64,000 nucleotides of DNA from CAWKEY01 sp963848675. GTDB lineage: Bacteria; Pseudomonadota; Gammaproteobacteria; Methylococcales; Methylomonadaceae. Of this stretch, positions 42,677-56,439 are shown piece after piece (positions within the stretch are counted from its first letter, which is position 1; the number at the start of each line of letters is the position of its first letter). The translations under genes were made by a program, and so were the position numbers. The notes below the pieces were generated by a model, which ran no database searches, was not told the origin of the DNA, and worked only from the letters and a program-made list of their open reading frames with translations. Where the stretch lies: contig CAWKEY010000026.1 in the NCBI GenBank assembly GCA_963848675.1, positions 93,211-157,210 on the forward strand, written 5' to 3'.

Positions 42677-43621
42677 TCAAAAGTATTTCTTAAGATCCAT
42701 GGTCGAATACAATGATGCCACTTGCTCGGCGTAACCATTAAATTTTTCCGTCGTTCGCTTGGCGCTAAAGATGCCGCCGCCGAGTACCCGCTCGCGGCTT
42801 TGGCTCCAACGAGGATGCGGCACGTCAGGATTGACATTGGCATAAAATCCGTATTCGCCGGGCGCACTTTTATTCCAGGCAGTTTCGGGCATGTTTTCTT
42901 GAAAGCGAATTTTTACTATCGCTTTGATGCTCTTAAAACCGTATTTCCACGGCACCACCAAACGCAAGGGTGCGCCATTCTGATTGGGTAAGACATCATC
43001 GTACATGCCCGTGGCCATTATCGTTAAAGGATGCATGGCTTCATCCATCCTCAAGCCTTCACTATAAGGCCAGTCCAAAACAGAAGATCGCTGACCCACC
43101 ATAACGTCTGGATTGTACAGTGTTGTGAACTCGACAAACTTGGCTTTTGAGGTGGGCTGAAACCGCTTGAGCAGGTCGCCCAAGGGAAAACCTATCCACG
43201 GCACCACCATAGACCAGGCTTCAACGCAGCGGAACCGGTAAATCCGCTCCTGCAAGGGATTATCCTTTAAAATATCGTCCAAATCATACACACCCGGCTT
43301 TTCCACCTCGCCTTCTATGGCCACCGTCCAGGGCTTGGTTTTTAATGCCCGGGCCAAAACCGATGAATCTGTTTTATTGGTCGAGAATTCGTAATAGTTG
43401 GTATAGCTGGAAACATCCTGCTGATCGGTAACCGGCAACGATGCGGAATAAGGCCCGACGGGCACGTCGCCATATTTTCCGGCTTCTGCTTGCGCCTGTC
43501 CGGGCAGCATCAAGGCGGCGGCAGTGCCCGCCGCCGCCTTGATAAACTGCCGGCGTGCGTCGAAAATCGCTTTTGGAGTAATCTCGGTGCTTGGGATGTC
43601 TGGTTTGCTTTTGATTAACAT
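42677..43621 (-). CDS. msrP: Methionine-sulfoxide reductase catalytic subunit MsrP (YedY)
   Basis: Periplasmic molybdopterin enzyme that repairs oxidised methionine in envelope proteins. It is 314 residues from ATG 43621. The twin-arginine leader is ARRQFIKAAAG followed by a hydrophobic run and AQA. The Mo-coordinating Cys sits in YRFRCVEAWSMVVPW. Other conserved segments are WTVAIEGEVEKPGVYDLDD and LPNQNGAPLRLVVPWKYGFK. The usual membrane haem partner MsrQ (YedZ) is not next to it, so it must be elsewhere or absent. ATG 43627 is also possible. Confidence 0.94.
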   Translation of the reverse strand: MLIKSKPDIPSTEITPKAIFDARRQFIKAAAGTAAALMLPGQAQAEAGKYGDVPVGPYSASLPVTDQQDVSSYTNYYEFSTNKTDSSVLARALKTKPWTVAIEGEVEKPGVYDLDDILKDNPLQERIYRFRCVEAWSMVVPWIGFPLGDLLKRFQPTSKAKFVEFTTLYNPDVMVGQRSSVLDWPYSEGLRMDEAMHPLTIMATGMYDDVLPNQNGAPLRLVVPWKYGFKSIKAIVKIRFQENMPETAWNKSAPGEYGFYANVNPDVPHPRWSQSRERVLGGGIFSAKRTTEKFNGYAEQVASLYSTMDLKKYF

Positions 43622-43627
43622 GAGCAT

Positions 43628-44082
43628 GCCTTGAAATCTACTATAAAAGGTTTAAGCCAGGAATCCCGTCCGACGTGGCGACTGCCGCGTATAAAAACAC
43701 CAGCTGCATGATGAAATACGTTTGGCAAATTCAGTCTCATGATTCTGCAGGATATAACTGCCCGCTTTCTGTCAGCAAATAAGACACTGGAACCCGCCCC
43801 CACATTGGAATTACCGAACCCTACAACGGAGTTGCCAAAGTGTGCAATCTTTTTTCTGCCAGCCATTCGAAATACCGGAACCAAGAAATCCAGATAAAAC
43901 CCCCTATGTACCAACATGGCCCTACACAATGCCGCTATTAAGCAGTATTGCATAATTGATTTGTGAGGGGGTCATGAATCCGGGCTGGGTATTTATTGAC
44001 CGATAGTAAACGAAGACGCCGCTAATCGTAAAATAAATCGAGAAAGAAATCTATGTCCTGGAGATAGAGCGCTGCCAAGGCT
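43628..44082. other. Intergenic region, no convincing gene
   Basis: About 450 bp between msrP and the flavoprotein gene. A 112-codon minus frame (43615-43953) overlaps the msrP start and has an irregular composition with no family match, so I do not call it. No MsrQ remnant was found. No repeat was obvious. Confidence 0.5.
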
Positions 44083-45342
44083 TTATCTCCGGCTGTGGCC
44101 TTCGCCCTGTAACCAGGCCAACACACCGGAAGCCGCACAAAATCCGCTCGCAAAACAGGCCGTGAGCAAATATCCGCCGGTGGGGGCCTCCCAGTCGAGC
44201 ATCTCGCCGGCACAAAATACGCCTGGCATGGCACGCAGCATCAAGCCCTGATCCAGGGCTTCAAAGGCAACGCCACCGGCACTGCTGATGGCTTCATCCA
44301 GGGGCCTTGTGGCGGTCAATTTAATCGGCAGCGCCTTGATGGCCTCGGCTACTCGAATGAGGTTGTCAAAATCGTGCCTTGCCAATATTTCTCTGAGCAA
44401 ACCCGCTTTGACACCCTCTATGCCGGCCCGCTTTCTAAGGTGGTTTGCCATACTGAGTTTGCCGCGTGGTTTTGAAATCTGTTCGATGAGTGCCGGCAAT
44501 GGCTTGCCGGGTGCCAGATCAAGATATATTTCAGCGGAGCCCGTTTCGGCAATCTGTTCCCGCAAGACTGAGGACAAACTATAAATCAGCCCGCCTTCAA
44601 GCCCGTACTGAGTCACCACACATTCGCCCTGTTGTTGATACTCATCACCGTTCAAAGTTGTAAAAGATACTTGCACAGGCTTGATAGGCTGGCCTTCGAA
44701 ACGGCTCAGAAAATACTCGCTCCAGCCTGTTTCGAAACCGCAGTTTGAAGGGCGCAACGGCTGAACTAAAATACCCCGATTAGCCAGCAATGGCACCCAA
44801 GCACCGTTTGAGCCCAGTCGTGCCCAGCTGCCGCCTCCCAGCGCCAGCACGACAGCATCAGATGACACGTTTGTATGTCCTGCCGGCGTAGCAAAGCTCA
44901 GCTTCGTATTCTGGTTTTCAGCCCAGCCCAGCCATTGATGCCGCATATGAAAAGTCACACCGGATAAACGCAGCCGATGCAGCCATGCCCGCAGCAACGG
45001 CGCAGCTTTCATGTCGACAGGAAACACACGGCCCGAGGTGCCGATAAAGGTATCAATGCCAAGTTCGCGCAGCCATCGACGCAGCGCTTCCGGGCCAAAG
45101 GCCGCAAGCATGGGGTCAAGGAAATGCCGGGAACTATACCGGGACAAAAACTTACCGTTAGGTTCGGAATGGGTAATATTCATGCCGCCTTTACCAGCCA
45201 TGAGAAATTTTCGCCCGACCGAAGGCATGGCATCGTAAAGATCAACCTTCACGCCGCCTTGACTTAAAACCTCTGCCGCCATCAAACCTGCCGGGCCGCC
45301 GCCGATCACAGCGACTGAAGGTGGCATGCCGCTGTTGGACAT
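44083..45342 (-). CDS. FAD-dependent flavoprotein, HI0933/TIGR03862 type
   Basis: 419 residues from ATG 45342 (MSNSGMPPSVAVIGGGPAG); a TTG six bases upstream is an alternative. The Rossmann dinucleotide site VIGGGPAGLMAAEVLSQGG, then VGRKFLMAGKGGMNITHSEP and a C-terminal PGVFCAGEMLDWEAPTGGYL are family hallmarks. It probably uses FAD with a pyridine nucleotide or quinone partner, but the physiological substrate is unknown. No clear ribosome site ahead of the start. Confidence 0.9.
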   Translation of the reverse strand: MSNSGMPPSVAVIGGGPAGLMAAEVLSQGGVKVDLYDAMPSVGRKFLMAGKGGMNITHSEPNGKFLSRYSSRHFLDPMLAAFGPEALRRWLRELGIDTFIGTSGRVFPVDMKAAPLLRAWLHRLRLSGVTFHMRHQWLGWAENQNTKLSFATPAGHTNVSSDAVVLALGGGSWARLGSNGAWVPLLANRGILVQPLRPSNCGFETGWSEYFLSRFEGQPIKPVQVSFTTLNGDEYQQQGECVVTQYGLEGGLIYSLSSVLREQIAETGSAEIYLDLAPGKPLPALIEQISKPRGKLSMANHLRKRAGIEGVKAGLLREILARHDFDNLIRVAEAIKALPIKLTATRPLDEAISSAGGVAFEALDQGLMLRAMPGVFCAGEMLDWEAPTGGYLLTACFASGFCAASGVLAWLQGEGHSRR

Positions 45343-45475
45343 ATTCAATGCTGCGCTAATGATTGTCTTGCTCCATTAAGTCATCATAAATTGGCTTTAT
45401 TATACTGAATTGCAGTTGTCAAATCCTTGAACTCGATTTATTGTTAGAGAAAATGAATTTAACGGTAGTAGACAT

Positions 45476-45802
45476 ATGCAGGCAACTAGCGGCAACATCT
45501 TTGCAGACATTCCCCCGCAATTACCAGAAGAACTATTTGAATCAATAATCAAGCGTAATCATGTGCATATTGAACGCATCATTTCCAGAGGAAATGTTAC
45601 ACCAGCCGGACAATGGTATGACCAGGCGAATGACGAATGGGTACTGTTGTTGCAGGGCAAAGCAACAATTGCCTATGAACATGATCCCGTGGACCTCACA
45701 TTAACGTCGGGGGACTATCTGTTGATCCCCGCACATAAACGGCATCGCGTAACCTGGACTGCACCTGACATTGATACCGTCTGGCTGGCTGTTTACCTGT
45801 AA
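45476..45802 (+). CDS. Cupin-domain protein
   Basis: 108 residues forming one cupin barrel. Metal-binding motif 1 is degenerate: TPAGQWYDQANDEWVLLLQG lacks the usual paired histidines but keeps a Glu. Motif 2 is LTSGDYLLIPAHKRHRVTWT with His. Similar short cupins near housekeeping genes are usually of unknown substrate. Expressed divergently from the flavoprotein gene. Confidence 0.82.
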   Translation: MQATSGNIFADIPPQLPEELFESIIKRNHVHIERIISRGNVTPAGQWYDQANDEWVLLLQGKATIAYEHDPVDLTLTSGDYLLIPAHKRHRVTWTAPDIDTVWLAVYL

Positions 45803-45950
45803 GCCTAGTGGGCTAATTAGCGCCACTGTTTCAAAGCCATTACATGGCAATAAATTAGACTGTTTGCATAATTACCGAAAACCAGTTGAGGCTGCCAAAA
45901 TGTGAGTCCACAGCGGGGGGATGCGTGTTGAGCCGACGTTCCCCGTTGGC
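45803..45950. other. Short spacer before the rRNA terminator
   Basis: No gene; nothing of note besides the end of the cupin gene's transcript and the terminator of the rRNA operon. Confidence 0.4.
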
Positions 45951-45980
45951 AAAAAAAAACCCAAGCTTGTGGCTTGGGTT
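45951..45980 (-). terminator. Terminator of the rRNA operon
   Basis: On the minus strand AACCCAAGCCACAAGCTTGG folds into a stem CCCAAGCC/CTTGGG and is followed by nine T residues. It lies 10 bp past the end of the 5S gene. Confidence 0.9.
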
Positions 45981-45990
45981 TGGGTTAAGA

Positions 45991-46106
45991 GCTTGGCAAT
46001 TCCCTACTTTCGCATGGCAAACTGCCACACTATCATCGGCGCTAAGCGGTTTCACTGCCGAGTTCGGGATGGGATCGGGTGGTTCACGCTCGCTATGGTC
46101 ACCAAG
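45991..46106 (-). rRNA. rrf: 5S ribosomal RNA
   Basis: The minus strand carries the 5S core: CCATAGCGAGCGTGAACCAC, then CCCATCCCGAACTCGGCAGT, then AGCGCCGATGATAGTGTGGC and the 3' part GCGAAAGTAGGGAATTGCC. The first and last bases pair as CTTGG/CCAAG. End positions are approximate by a few bases. Confidence 0.95.
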
Positions 46107-46392
46107 CAATCTGGTGTGAAAGCAGGTTCAAGGTGCAAGGCCCAGGCTGAAAGCGCGTTGCGTCTTTCAGTCTCATGGTTTCGCCTTTGCTTTATCTCTA
46201 TCCTGTCTTTCTAGTGCGTCCGCCTTGCGGCGTCGGCTCTAAACTCTGTTCAGGTCCGGCCGGCAACCTCAGCTTTCGCCTGGCGCCGTTGGCCTTGGGC
46301 CCGTTTCTGGAAATCTGTACTACTCTCGCGTCAGCGTATCAACTGGCTAAGCTTGCTTAGCTCATAACCGCTCCAAACTGATTGGGCGTTAT
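46107..46392. other. 23S-5S spacer
   Basis: About 285 bp, longer than the roughly 100 bp usual in gammaproteobacteria. No tRNA or gene is visible in it. It may hold processing stems. Confidence 0.6.
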
Positions 46393-49286
<2,894 letters not shown>

Positions 49287-49659
49287 ATATAACCCGAATC
49301 AGTCTGCACCACCGGGATTGCTCCCGGTGCGCGGTCTGCGGGTTATTTGTCAGCTGACATTTTCGCTTTGTGCTTGAGTATGCGTTCGTGTTTACGTGCG
49401 CAGCGGCGCGTAGACGGCACCGGCGGACGCCGATGTGGCCTGCTTTCGCTGCACGCATGCACTTGAACGCGTTCAGTATGTTCATGACTTAGGGTCATGA
49501 ATGTACTTAATTACAGATTTCCAGATTGTTAAAGAGCTATCGATGTTGTTTACACCAATTCTATAAGGTCTCGTGTGAGACGGCTGTAGTCCCCATCCGC
49601 CGGTGCGCACAACGCGCTGTCGTGGCTTGTGGTGGGTTCCGCTCGAAACGCTATAGAAT
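49287..49659. other. tRNA-Ala to 23S spacer with a boxA antitermination element
   Basis: Transcribed spacer of the rRNA operon. At 49528-49538 the minus strand reads GCTCTTTAACA, the standard boxA antitermination element expected upstream of 23S. No other gene is visible. Confidence 0.8.
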
Positions 49660-49735
49660 TGGTGGAGCCAAGGAGGATCGAACTCCTGACCTCCTGCGTG
49701 CAAGGCAGGCGCTCTCCCAGCTGAGCTATGGCCCC
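49660..49735 (-). tRNA. tRNA-Ala (TGC)
   Basis: 76 bp including an encoded CCA end. On the minus strand it starts GGGGCCATAGCTCAGCTGGG, anticodon loop CTTGCACG (anticodon TGC), T-loop GTTCGATCC and end GGCTCCACCA. The acceptor stem GGGGCCA/TGGCTCC pairs with one G-T. Cloverleaf complete. Confidence 0.97.
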
Positions 49736-49801
49736 GGTGTTTCCAGGTTCCCTCGCCCGTGTACCAGTCTTTACGGCAGTGTCGATACAATGCCAGTAAA
49801 G

Positions 49802-49878
<77 letters not shown>

Positions 49879-49946
49879 AGGCTCATCTCTTCATGTGATC
49901 AAAATAATTTGTTGTGGACACTTATAACGCGATCAAACGGTCTTTG

Positions 49947-51483
<1,537 letters not shown>

Positions 51484-51642
51484 TCTTGTCTTGCCACTCA
51501 ATAAGATGAGTAGCCAATCTTGGCTCGACGTCAGAATAAACGTAAATTAAATTGCTTTGAATTAACGTGTGTTCTTGTGTCGATTATCTAGCTACCGCTC
51601 GATTCATCACCACAAGTGCCCACACAAATTATTTTGATCTGA

Positions 51643-51655
51643 TTTTTTAAAGAGC
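51643..51655 (-). promoter_or_regulatory. boxA of the rRNA leader
   Basis: The minus strand reads GCTCTTTAAAAAA about 160 bp upstream of 16S, matching boxA except in its last bases. Together with the copy upstream of 23S it indicates NusB/NusE-dependent antitermination of the operon. Confidence 0.75.
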
Positions 51656-51684
51656 GTGGAGCCTAAGCCCCTCTGAGTCCAACA

Positions 51685-51712
51685 ATTATACAGCGCCAAA
51701 AACCGCTGTCAA
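51685..51712 (-). promoter_or_regulatory. rRNA operon promoter, proximal
   Basis: On the minus strand: TTGACA, 16-bp spacer, TATAAT. Both hexamers are perfect sigma-70 consensus and the spacing is short, typical of stable RNA promoters. It is the nearer of two tandem promoters. Confidence 0.88.
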
Positions 51713-51771
51713 CTCCCCGTTCACTTTTTTTCCTGCTCCGCGGCCTGTCGCCAGCACCGGAACAGCCGCGC

Positions 51772-51799
51772 ATTCTATCCTATCCAGCTCACTTGTCAA
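51772..51799 (-). promoter_or_regulatory. rRNA operon promoter, distal
   Basis: On the minus strand: TTGACA, 16-bp spacer, TAGAAT. It lies 87 bp upstream of the proximal promoter, so the operon has the usual P1/P2 tandem. It is just downstream of the end of tyrS. Confidence 0.8.
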
Positions 51800-51898
51800 C
51801 ACCCAGGCAGCTCTTTTTTATCAACCCACCTGAACCAAACAACTGACCAACCCAGGAAACGCAAGGAGGGCAGCATTATACGGCTTCAAAATACCCGG

Positions 51899-53095
51899 TT
51901 AAATAACTATTTCTACTCGTGCAAATTTTCTTTTCCCGACCTGGTAAACATGCCGAGTCCCCACAGCAATTACCAGCTTCGGATCGGAGACTTTCTCTCC
52001 GTCAATCTTAACTGCCCCCTGCCTTATCAGTCGCAGAGCCTCAGAGGTACTATCGGTTAAGCCCGCCTCTTTCAAAATATTCGCAATACCATGGCAAACG
52101 CCTTCAATTTTTAATTTCACTTCATCCATTTCATCTGGCATTGCGCCGCGCTGAAAGCGAGCCTCAAAGTTTTCCAGCGCTCTCTCTGCTGCTGCCAAAC
52201 CGTGAAATCTTTCAATAATTTCCTGTGCCAACTTCACTTTATAATTGCGAGGATTAGCACCCTGCCTGCATTCTTCAGCCCATTGCCTTATTTCCGTCAA
52301 CGGCCGAAAACTCAACAATTCAAAGTAACGCCACATCAACTCATCAGATACAGACATCAATTTGCCAAACATGTCATCTGGAACATCCGCTATGCCAACA
52401 TAATTATTCAGAGACTTGGACATTTTCTGCACTCCATCCAGTCCTTCTAAAATCGGCATGGTCATGACCACCTGGGGTTTTTGACCAAAGGCTTCCTGCA
52501 ACTGACGCCCAACGAGCAAATTAAACTTTTGATCGGTTCCGCCCAACTCCACATCGGCTTTCATGGCTACCGAATCGTACCCTTGGATTAACGGATACAA
52601 AAATTCGTGAATGGCAATTGGCTGACCTCCTTTGAAGCGCTTACTAAAGTCATCTCGCTCGAGCATCCTGGCCACGGTATGTTTTGCCGCCAGTTGAATT
52701 AAATCCGCCGGGGACATTGCATTCATCCAGCTTGAGTTAAACATTACCAAGGTTTTAGTCGGATCCAGAATTTTGAAAATCTGCTCTTCATAGGTCTTGG
52801 CATTGTCGATAACTTCATCGCGCGTCAAGGGCTTGCGAGTTACGTTTTTCCCCGTCGGATCACCTATCATCCCGGTAAAATCGCCAATCAAAAATAGCAC
52901 CTCATGACCCAGGTCCTGAAACTGCTTTAACTTATTAATGAGCACGGTGTGCCCCAAATGCAAATCCGGAGCTGTTGGGTCAAAGCCGGCTTTAATCCTC
53001 AGCGGCCGGCCTTCTTCCAGCTTTTTGATCAGTTCTTGTTCAACTAAAACCTCATCCGCCCCTCTGAGCAATAGCGAAAATAGTTCCTCTTGCAA
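51899..53095 (-). CDS. tyrS: Tyrosyl-tRNA synthetase (TyrS, bacterial type 2)
   Basis: Charges tRNA-Tyr in the cytoplasm. Class I signature motifs are visible: LHLGH (HIGH-type) in DPTAPDLHLGHTVL and KMSKS in GVQKMSKSLNN. The C-terminal S4-like RNA-binding domain is LRLIRQGAVKIDGEKVSDP. I chose TTG at 53093-53095, which is preceded by TTGGAGAAAG and gives MQEELFSLLLRGADEVL, the usual start; the longer frame upstream does not match. It is 398 residues, normal for the type. The gene order tyrS / M23 peptidase / erpA / argC is seen in related gammaproteobacteria. Confidence 0.95.
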   Translation of the reverse strand: MQEELFSLLLRGADEVLVEQELIKKLEEGRPLRIKAGFDPTAPDLHLGHTVLINKLKQFQDLGHEVLFLIGDFTGMIGDPTGKNVTRKPLTRDEVIDNAKTYEEQIFKILDPTKTLVMFNSSWMNAMSPADLIQLAAKHTVARMLERDDFSKRFKGGQPIAIHEFLYPLIQGYDSVAMKADVELGGTDQKFNLLVGRQLQEAFGQKPQVVMTMPILEGLDGVQKMSKSLNNYVGIADVPDDMFGKLMSVSDELMWRYFELLSFRPLTEIRQWAEECRQGANPRNYKVKLAQEIIERFHGLAAAERALENFEARFQRGAMPDEMDEVKLKIEGVCHGIANILKEAGLTDSTSEALRLIRQGAVKIDGEKVSDPKLVIAVGTRHVYQVGKRKFARVEIVI

Positions 53096-53352
53096 TTTCT
53101 TTCTCCAAATACTAATAAAATAACATTGCGCAGCAACATAATTTTCATCTCCCGACTTTAGCCCCGAGATTAGAGGCATTGTTTGCGCGCCAAAATTAAG
53201 CTGACATTATAGAATTATTCAACAGACTCAGAATAAATCTTTTACTGAACCTACTTTAATTGGCAAATCCCTGCAAAAAACTTTAGAATGAAATTCTGAA
53301 TATATTAAGAAATTTATGATTAATTATATTTCAATTACTTACCGGCAGCCTC

Positions 53353-54654
53353 GTGAAACACAGATCCTATACTTCCCTATTTTTAGGAATTAGCCTAGCC
53401 CTTGCGGCCGCGTCCAGTCATGCGTCAACAACGGCTAAAAACAAAGGCAAAAGCAAATCTGCACGCACCAAGTCAGTGCTGGTTTCGCATGCCAAGCTCC
53501 ACAGTAAGTATCCCGGGATTTCTCACCAGTCGACCAAGGCGGAACGAACCCTTACTGTCAAGCACAGGCTGATAGAAGCTAAAAAGCCTTCACTCCTTTC
53601 TGCCGCCAACACTGACAGGCCTCAGCTTGGCCGTCTGCGCCACCAAATCCTGGTGTCTAACCGCTTTAGCAACGACTCCAGCCTGCGACTCGAAACGCCA
53701 TTTAGCCAGAACCAGCCTGAACCATCGCCCTTCGCCGAGGAAGACATCCAGACAATAATGGCGGATCGTGATAATTTTGAGTTCTCGATTGGTGAATCCA
53801 AACGTAACAGCACACACCAATTCATCAGCGCTCAAGCAACCGTCGAATCTTCTTTATACATAGATGGGGAAAAGGCAGGATTATCGGCCAAACTGATTGA
53901 GCAGCTTACCACTATTTTTGCCTGGGATATTGATTTTGCAAGCAATCTGCATAAGGGCGACCAGTTCACAGTGCTTTATGAAAAAAAAGTTGTTGACGGC
54001 ATCACAACTGACAATGACGAAATTGTTGCCGCTGAATTTATTAACCAGGGCAAGTCTTATATAGCCGTCAGATATAAAGATAAAAAAGGCCATGTCAGTT
54101 ACTACTCGCAAGATGGCGGTGGTATGCGTAAAGCTTTTTTAACTACCCCTGTTGATTTTGCCCGCGTCAGCTCACATTTTGATGCCCACCGTAAGCACCC
54201 CGTACTTAACAGGATTCGCGCACATAAAGGTGTTGATTATGCAGCCAGAACTGGAACTCCGGTAAAATCTACCGCTGATGGTGAAATCGTATTTAATGGC
54301 CGCAAAGGCGGCTATGGCCAAGTCGTCGTCATTAAACATGGCGAGCGCTATGAAACGCTCTACGCCCATCTTTCCAAATTCAAGAAAGGCCTGACTATCG
54401 GCAGCCAGGTTAAACAAGGTGAAGTAATTGGCTATGTAGGTCAAACCGGCCTGGCAACAGGCCCACATCTGCACTATGAGTTCCACGTTGACGGCAATTA
54501 CCGCAACCCGCTAACTGTTGCTTTGCCCAATTCTTTACCCATCAGCAGCAAATTACTAGCCAGCTTCAAAACTCAAACTCAGCCTCTGCTCGCACAGCTA
54601 AATCAGGCTAAATCCCGTATGCTGTTTGCAAAAAACCAATCGCGCTTCAACTAA
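53353..54654 (+). CDS. M23 family murein endopeptidase
   Basis: 433 residues starting at GTG 53353. The signal peptide is LFLGISLALAAASSHAS. The first half is basic and poorly structured, the middle has LIEQLTTIFAWDIDFASNLH typical of MepM-like proteins, and the catalytic domain contains HKGVDYAARTGTPVKS, then the zinc motif GPHLHYEFHVDG. The zinc ligands look complete. It hydrolyses peptide cross-links in the periplasm. It is divergent from tyrS by 257 bp, matching the synteny in Pseudomonas-like genomes. Inference of MepM-type role is from domain pattern and context. Confidence 0.9.
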   Translation: MKHRSYTSLFLGISLALAAASSHASTTAKNKGKSKSARTKSVLVSHAKLHSKYPGISHQSTKAERTLTVKHRLIEAKKPSLLSAANTDRPQLGRLRHQILVSNRFSNDSSLRLETPFSQNQPEPSPFAEEDIQTIMADRDNFEFSIGESKRNSTHQFISAQATVESSLYIDGEKAGLSAKLIEQLTTIFAWDIDFASNLHKGDQFTVLYEKKVVDGITTDNDEIVAAEFINQGKSYIAVRYKDKKGHVSYYSQDGGGMRKAFLTTPVDFARVSSHFDAHRKHPVLNRIRAHKGVDYAARTGTPVKSTADGEIVFNGRKGGYGQVVVIKHGERYETLYAHLSKFKKGLTIGSQVKQGEVIGYVGQTGLATGPHLHYEFHVDGNYRNPLTVALPNSLPISSKLLASFKTQTQPLLAQLNQAKSRMLFAKNQSRFN

Positions 54655-54922
54655 TTCAGCTCAATGCTTCTATTTTATATACAACCGAGGCCCCATATCA
54701 GGCTTGAAGGCATTGGCAATTTGATTTGCGGTGCCGGGCAAATGATACGGGTCATGTCTACGCAATTGCTGTTGCCCTGGCTAGCACACAGATAATGATC
54801 GATGAGCCCAGTAATTCTAAAGCGATTTCAGGCGTCAATGAGAAGGTAGTCTTGGTGGGATTTATCGTAGATATCAATAAATAACAAAGCTAATAAAGGG
54901 TGATCCAACGCCCCCTAAAGTA
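54655..54922. other. Intergenic region at the place of a possibly lost gene
   Basis: In related genomes an anmK gene often lies between the M23 peptidase and erpA. I could not find anmK sequence here. The plus strand holds an ATG-less open frame of about 58 codons ending near 54884 (HVYAIAVALASTQIMIDEPS), which looks protein-like but is unidentified. Confidence 0.4.
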
Positions 54923-55255
54923 TTAGGCAGAAAACGAAGAACCGCAACCGCAGGTAGTAGTTGCATTAGGATTACGGATCACAAACTGCGCACCGGATAA
55001 ATCCTCTTTATAATCAATTTCAGCGCCAGATAGATACTGGATACTCATGGCGTCTATCAAAACGGTGACACCGCCTTTTTCAACCTGGGTGTCATCCTCA
55101 TTCACCTCTTCATCAAAAGTGAAGCCGTATTGAAAACCTGAACAACCGCCGCCCGAGACATACACCCTCAGCTTCAAATTATCATTGCCCTCTTCGGCAA
55201 TTAATTCGCTCACTTTGGAAGCCGCACTATCAGTAAAAACAATCGGATCAGCCAT
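54923..55255 (-). CDS. erpA: Iron-sulfur cluster insertion protein ErpA
   Basis: A-type carrier that delivers Fe-S clusters to apo-enzymes such as those of isoprenoid synthesis. It is 110 residues from ATG 55255 (MADPIVFTDSAASKVS); the ATG 12 bases upstream is less likely. The three cluster-binding cysteines are in GGGCSGFQY and TCGCGSSFS near the end. Normal length. It precedes argC on the same strand of the map region but is separated by 72 bp. Confidence 0.95.
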   Translation of the reverse strand: MADPIVFTDSAASKVSELIAEEGNDNLKLRVYVSGGGCSGFQYGFTFDEEVNEDDTQVEKGGVTVLIDAMSIQYLSGAEIDYKEDLSGAQFVIRNPNATTTCGCGSSFSA

Positions 55256-55327
55256 ATACACAAACACTCATAGATAAAAAAGTAAATTAAATCAAATTAT
55301 GACTATACCCAGCGCTATAGTCAAGAA

Positions 55328-56359
55328 TTAAGGATACAACGCGACTATCGCCAGCCCCTGTTTTTCATCCAATCCAAACATCAAATTCATACACTGAATC
55401 GCCTGCCCCGCGGCACCTTTCACCAGATTATCAATCACCGACAACACGACAATCGTGTGCCCTCCTTGGGGTTGGTGAATGGCAATCTGACAGACATTAC
55501 TGCCTCTTACGTTGCGGGTGTCAGGATGCGCTGCTTTCGGCAGCACATCAACAAAAGACGCTTCCGCATATCTTTGTTCATACAAGGTCTGCACATCATT
55601 CAAATCAGCCGTTATGCGCCCGTATAAAGTGGCATGAATGCCTCTGATCATCGGCGTCAAATGCGGCACAAAGGTCAGGCCGACGGTTTTTCCGGCAGCA
55701 ATTCCCAGGCCCTGTGCAATTTCAGGCAAATGCCGATGCCCAGAGACCGCATAGGCTTTGAAGCTTTCGCCGGTTTCACTCATCAACGTTGCCATCTCCG
55801 CTTTACGGCCTGCACCACTGACCCCCGATTTAACATCGGCGATGAGGTGATTAACATCGATCAAACCATTTTCAATCAGCGGTAAAAATCCAAGCTGCAC
55901 CGCCGTTGGATAACAGCCCGGGCAAGCCAGCAAGTTGGCTTTTTTAATCGCCCCACGATTGACTTCGGGCAAACCATAAACCGCCTCGGTAATTAAATCG
56001 GGACTCGCGTGCGCCATGCCATACCATTTTTCCCAGACCTTGACATCCTGAATCCTAAAATCCGCTGACAGATCAATCACCTTCACGCCCCGCGTCAGCA
56101 GCGCTTCCGCCATCAACATCGCTGTGCCATTGGGAGTGGCAAAAAACACCACATCGCATTCGGCCAAATTTTCCACCTCAGGCAAGCTGAATACCACTTC
56201 AATGTGGCCGCGCAAACTCGGATACAGCGCATCCACCCTGACACCCGCATCCGCGCGCGAAGTCACTACCGCCACCTCAACTCCTGGATGCAGCGCTAAA
56301 ATCCGCAATAACTCAACCCCGGTATATCCGGTTCCGCCTACGATACCTGCACGAATCAT
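55328..56359 (-). CDS. argC: N-acetyl-gamma-glutamyl-phosphate reductase
   Basis: NADPH-dependent reduction step of arginine synthesis. It is 343 residues from ATG 56357-56359 (MIRAGIVGGTGYTGVELL), with GGAAAAAATTG upstream. NADP-binding GIVGGTGYTGVELLR is followed by the catalytic Cys in LACPGCYPTA and the His in VSGHRHLPEIAQ. The longer upstream frame is rejected. All active-site residues are present. Confidence 0.96.
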   Translation of the reverse strand: MIRAGIVGGTGYTGVELLRILALHPGVEVAVVTSRADAGVRVDALYPSLRGHIEVVFSLPEVENLAECDVVFFATPNGTAMLMAEALLTRGVKVIDLSADFRIQDVKVWEKWYGMAHASPDLITEAVYGLPEVNRGAIKKANLLACPGCYPTAVQLGFLPLIENGLIDVNHLIADVKSGVSGAGRKAEMATLMSETGESFKAYAVSGHRHLPEIAQGLGIAAGKTVGLTFVPHLTPMIRGIHATLYGRITADLNDVQTLYEQRYAEASFVDVLPKAAHPDTRNVRGSNVCQIAIHQPQGGHTIVVLSVIDNLVKGAAGQAIQCMNLMFGLDEKQGLAIVALYP

Positions 56360-56439
56360 CAATTTTTTCCTGTCACCGCAAAATAACCAGCGCATATAAT
56401 ACCCGCATCCTAAAACCGCATGAATGATTTTATTAAGCC

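Noticed and set aside
43615..43953. Minus-strand frame of 112 codons upstream of msrP
   Set aside because: Overlaps the msrP start, irregular composition, no recognisable domain; also checked as an MsrQ remnant without match.
54655..54922. Remnant of anmK between the M23 peptidase and erpA
   Set aside because: The position fits synteny, but no anmK-like segment was found; the short open frame there is unidentified.
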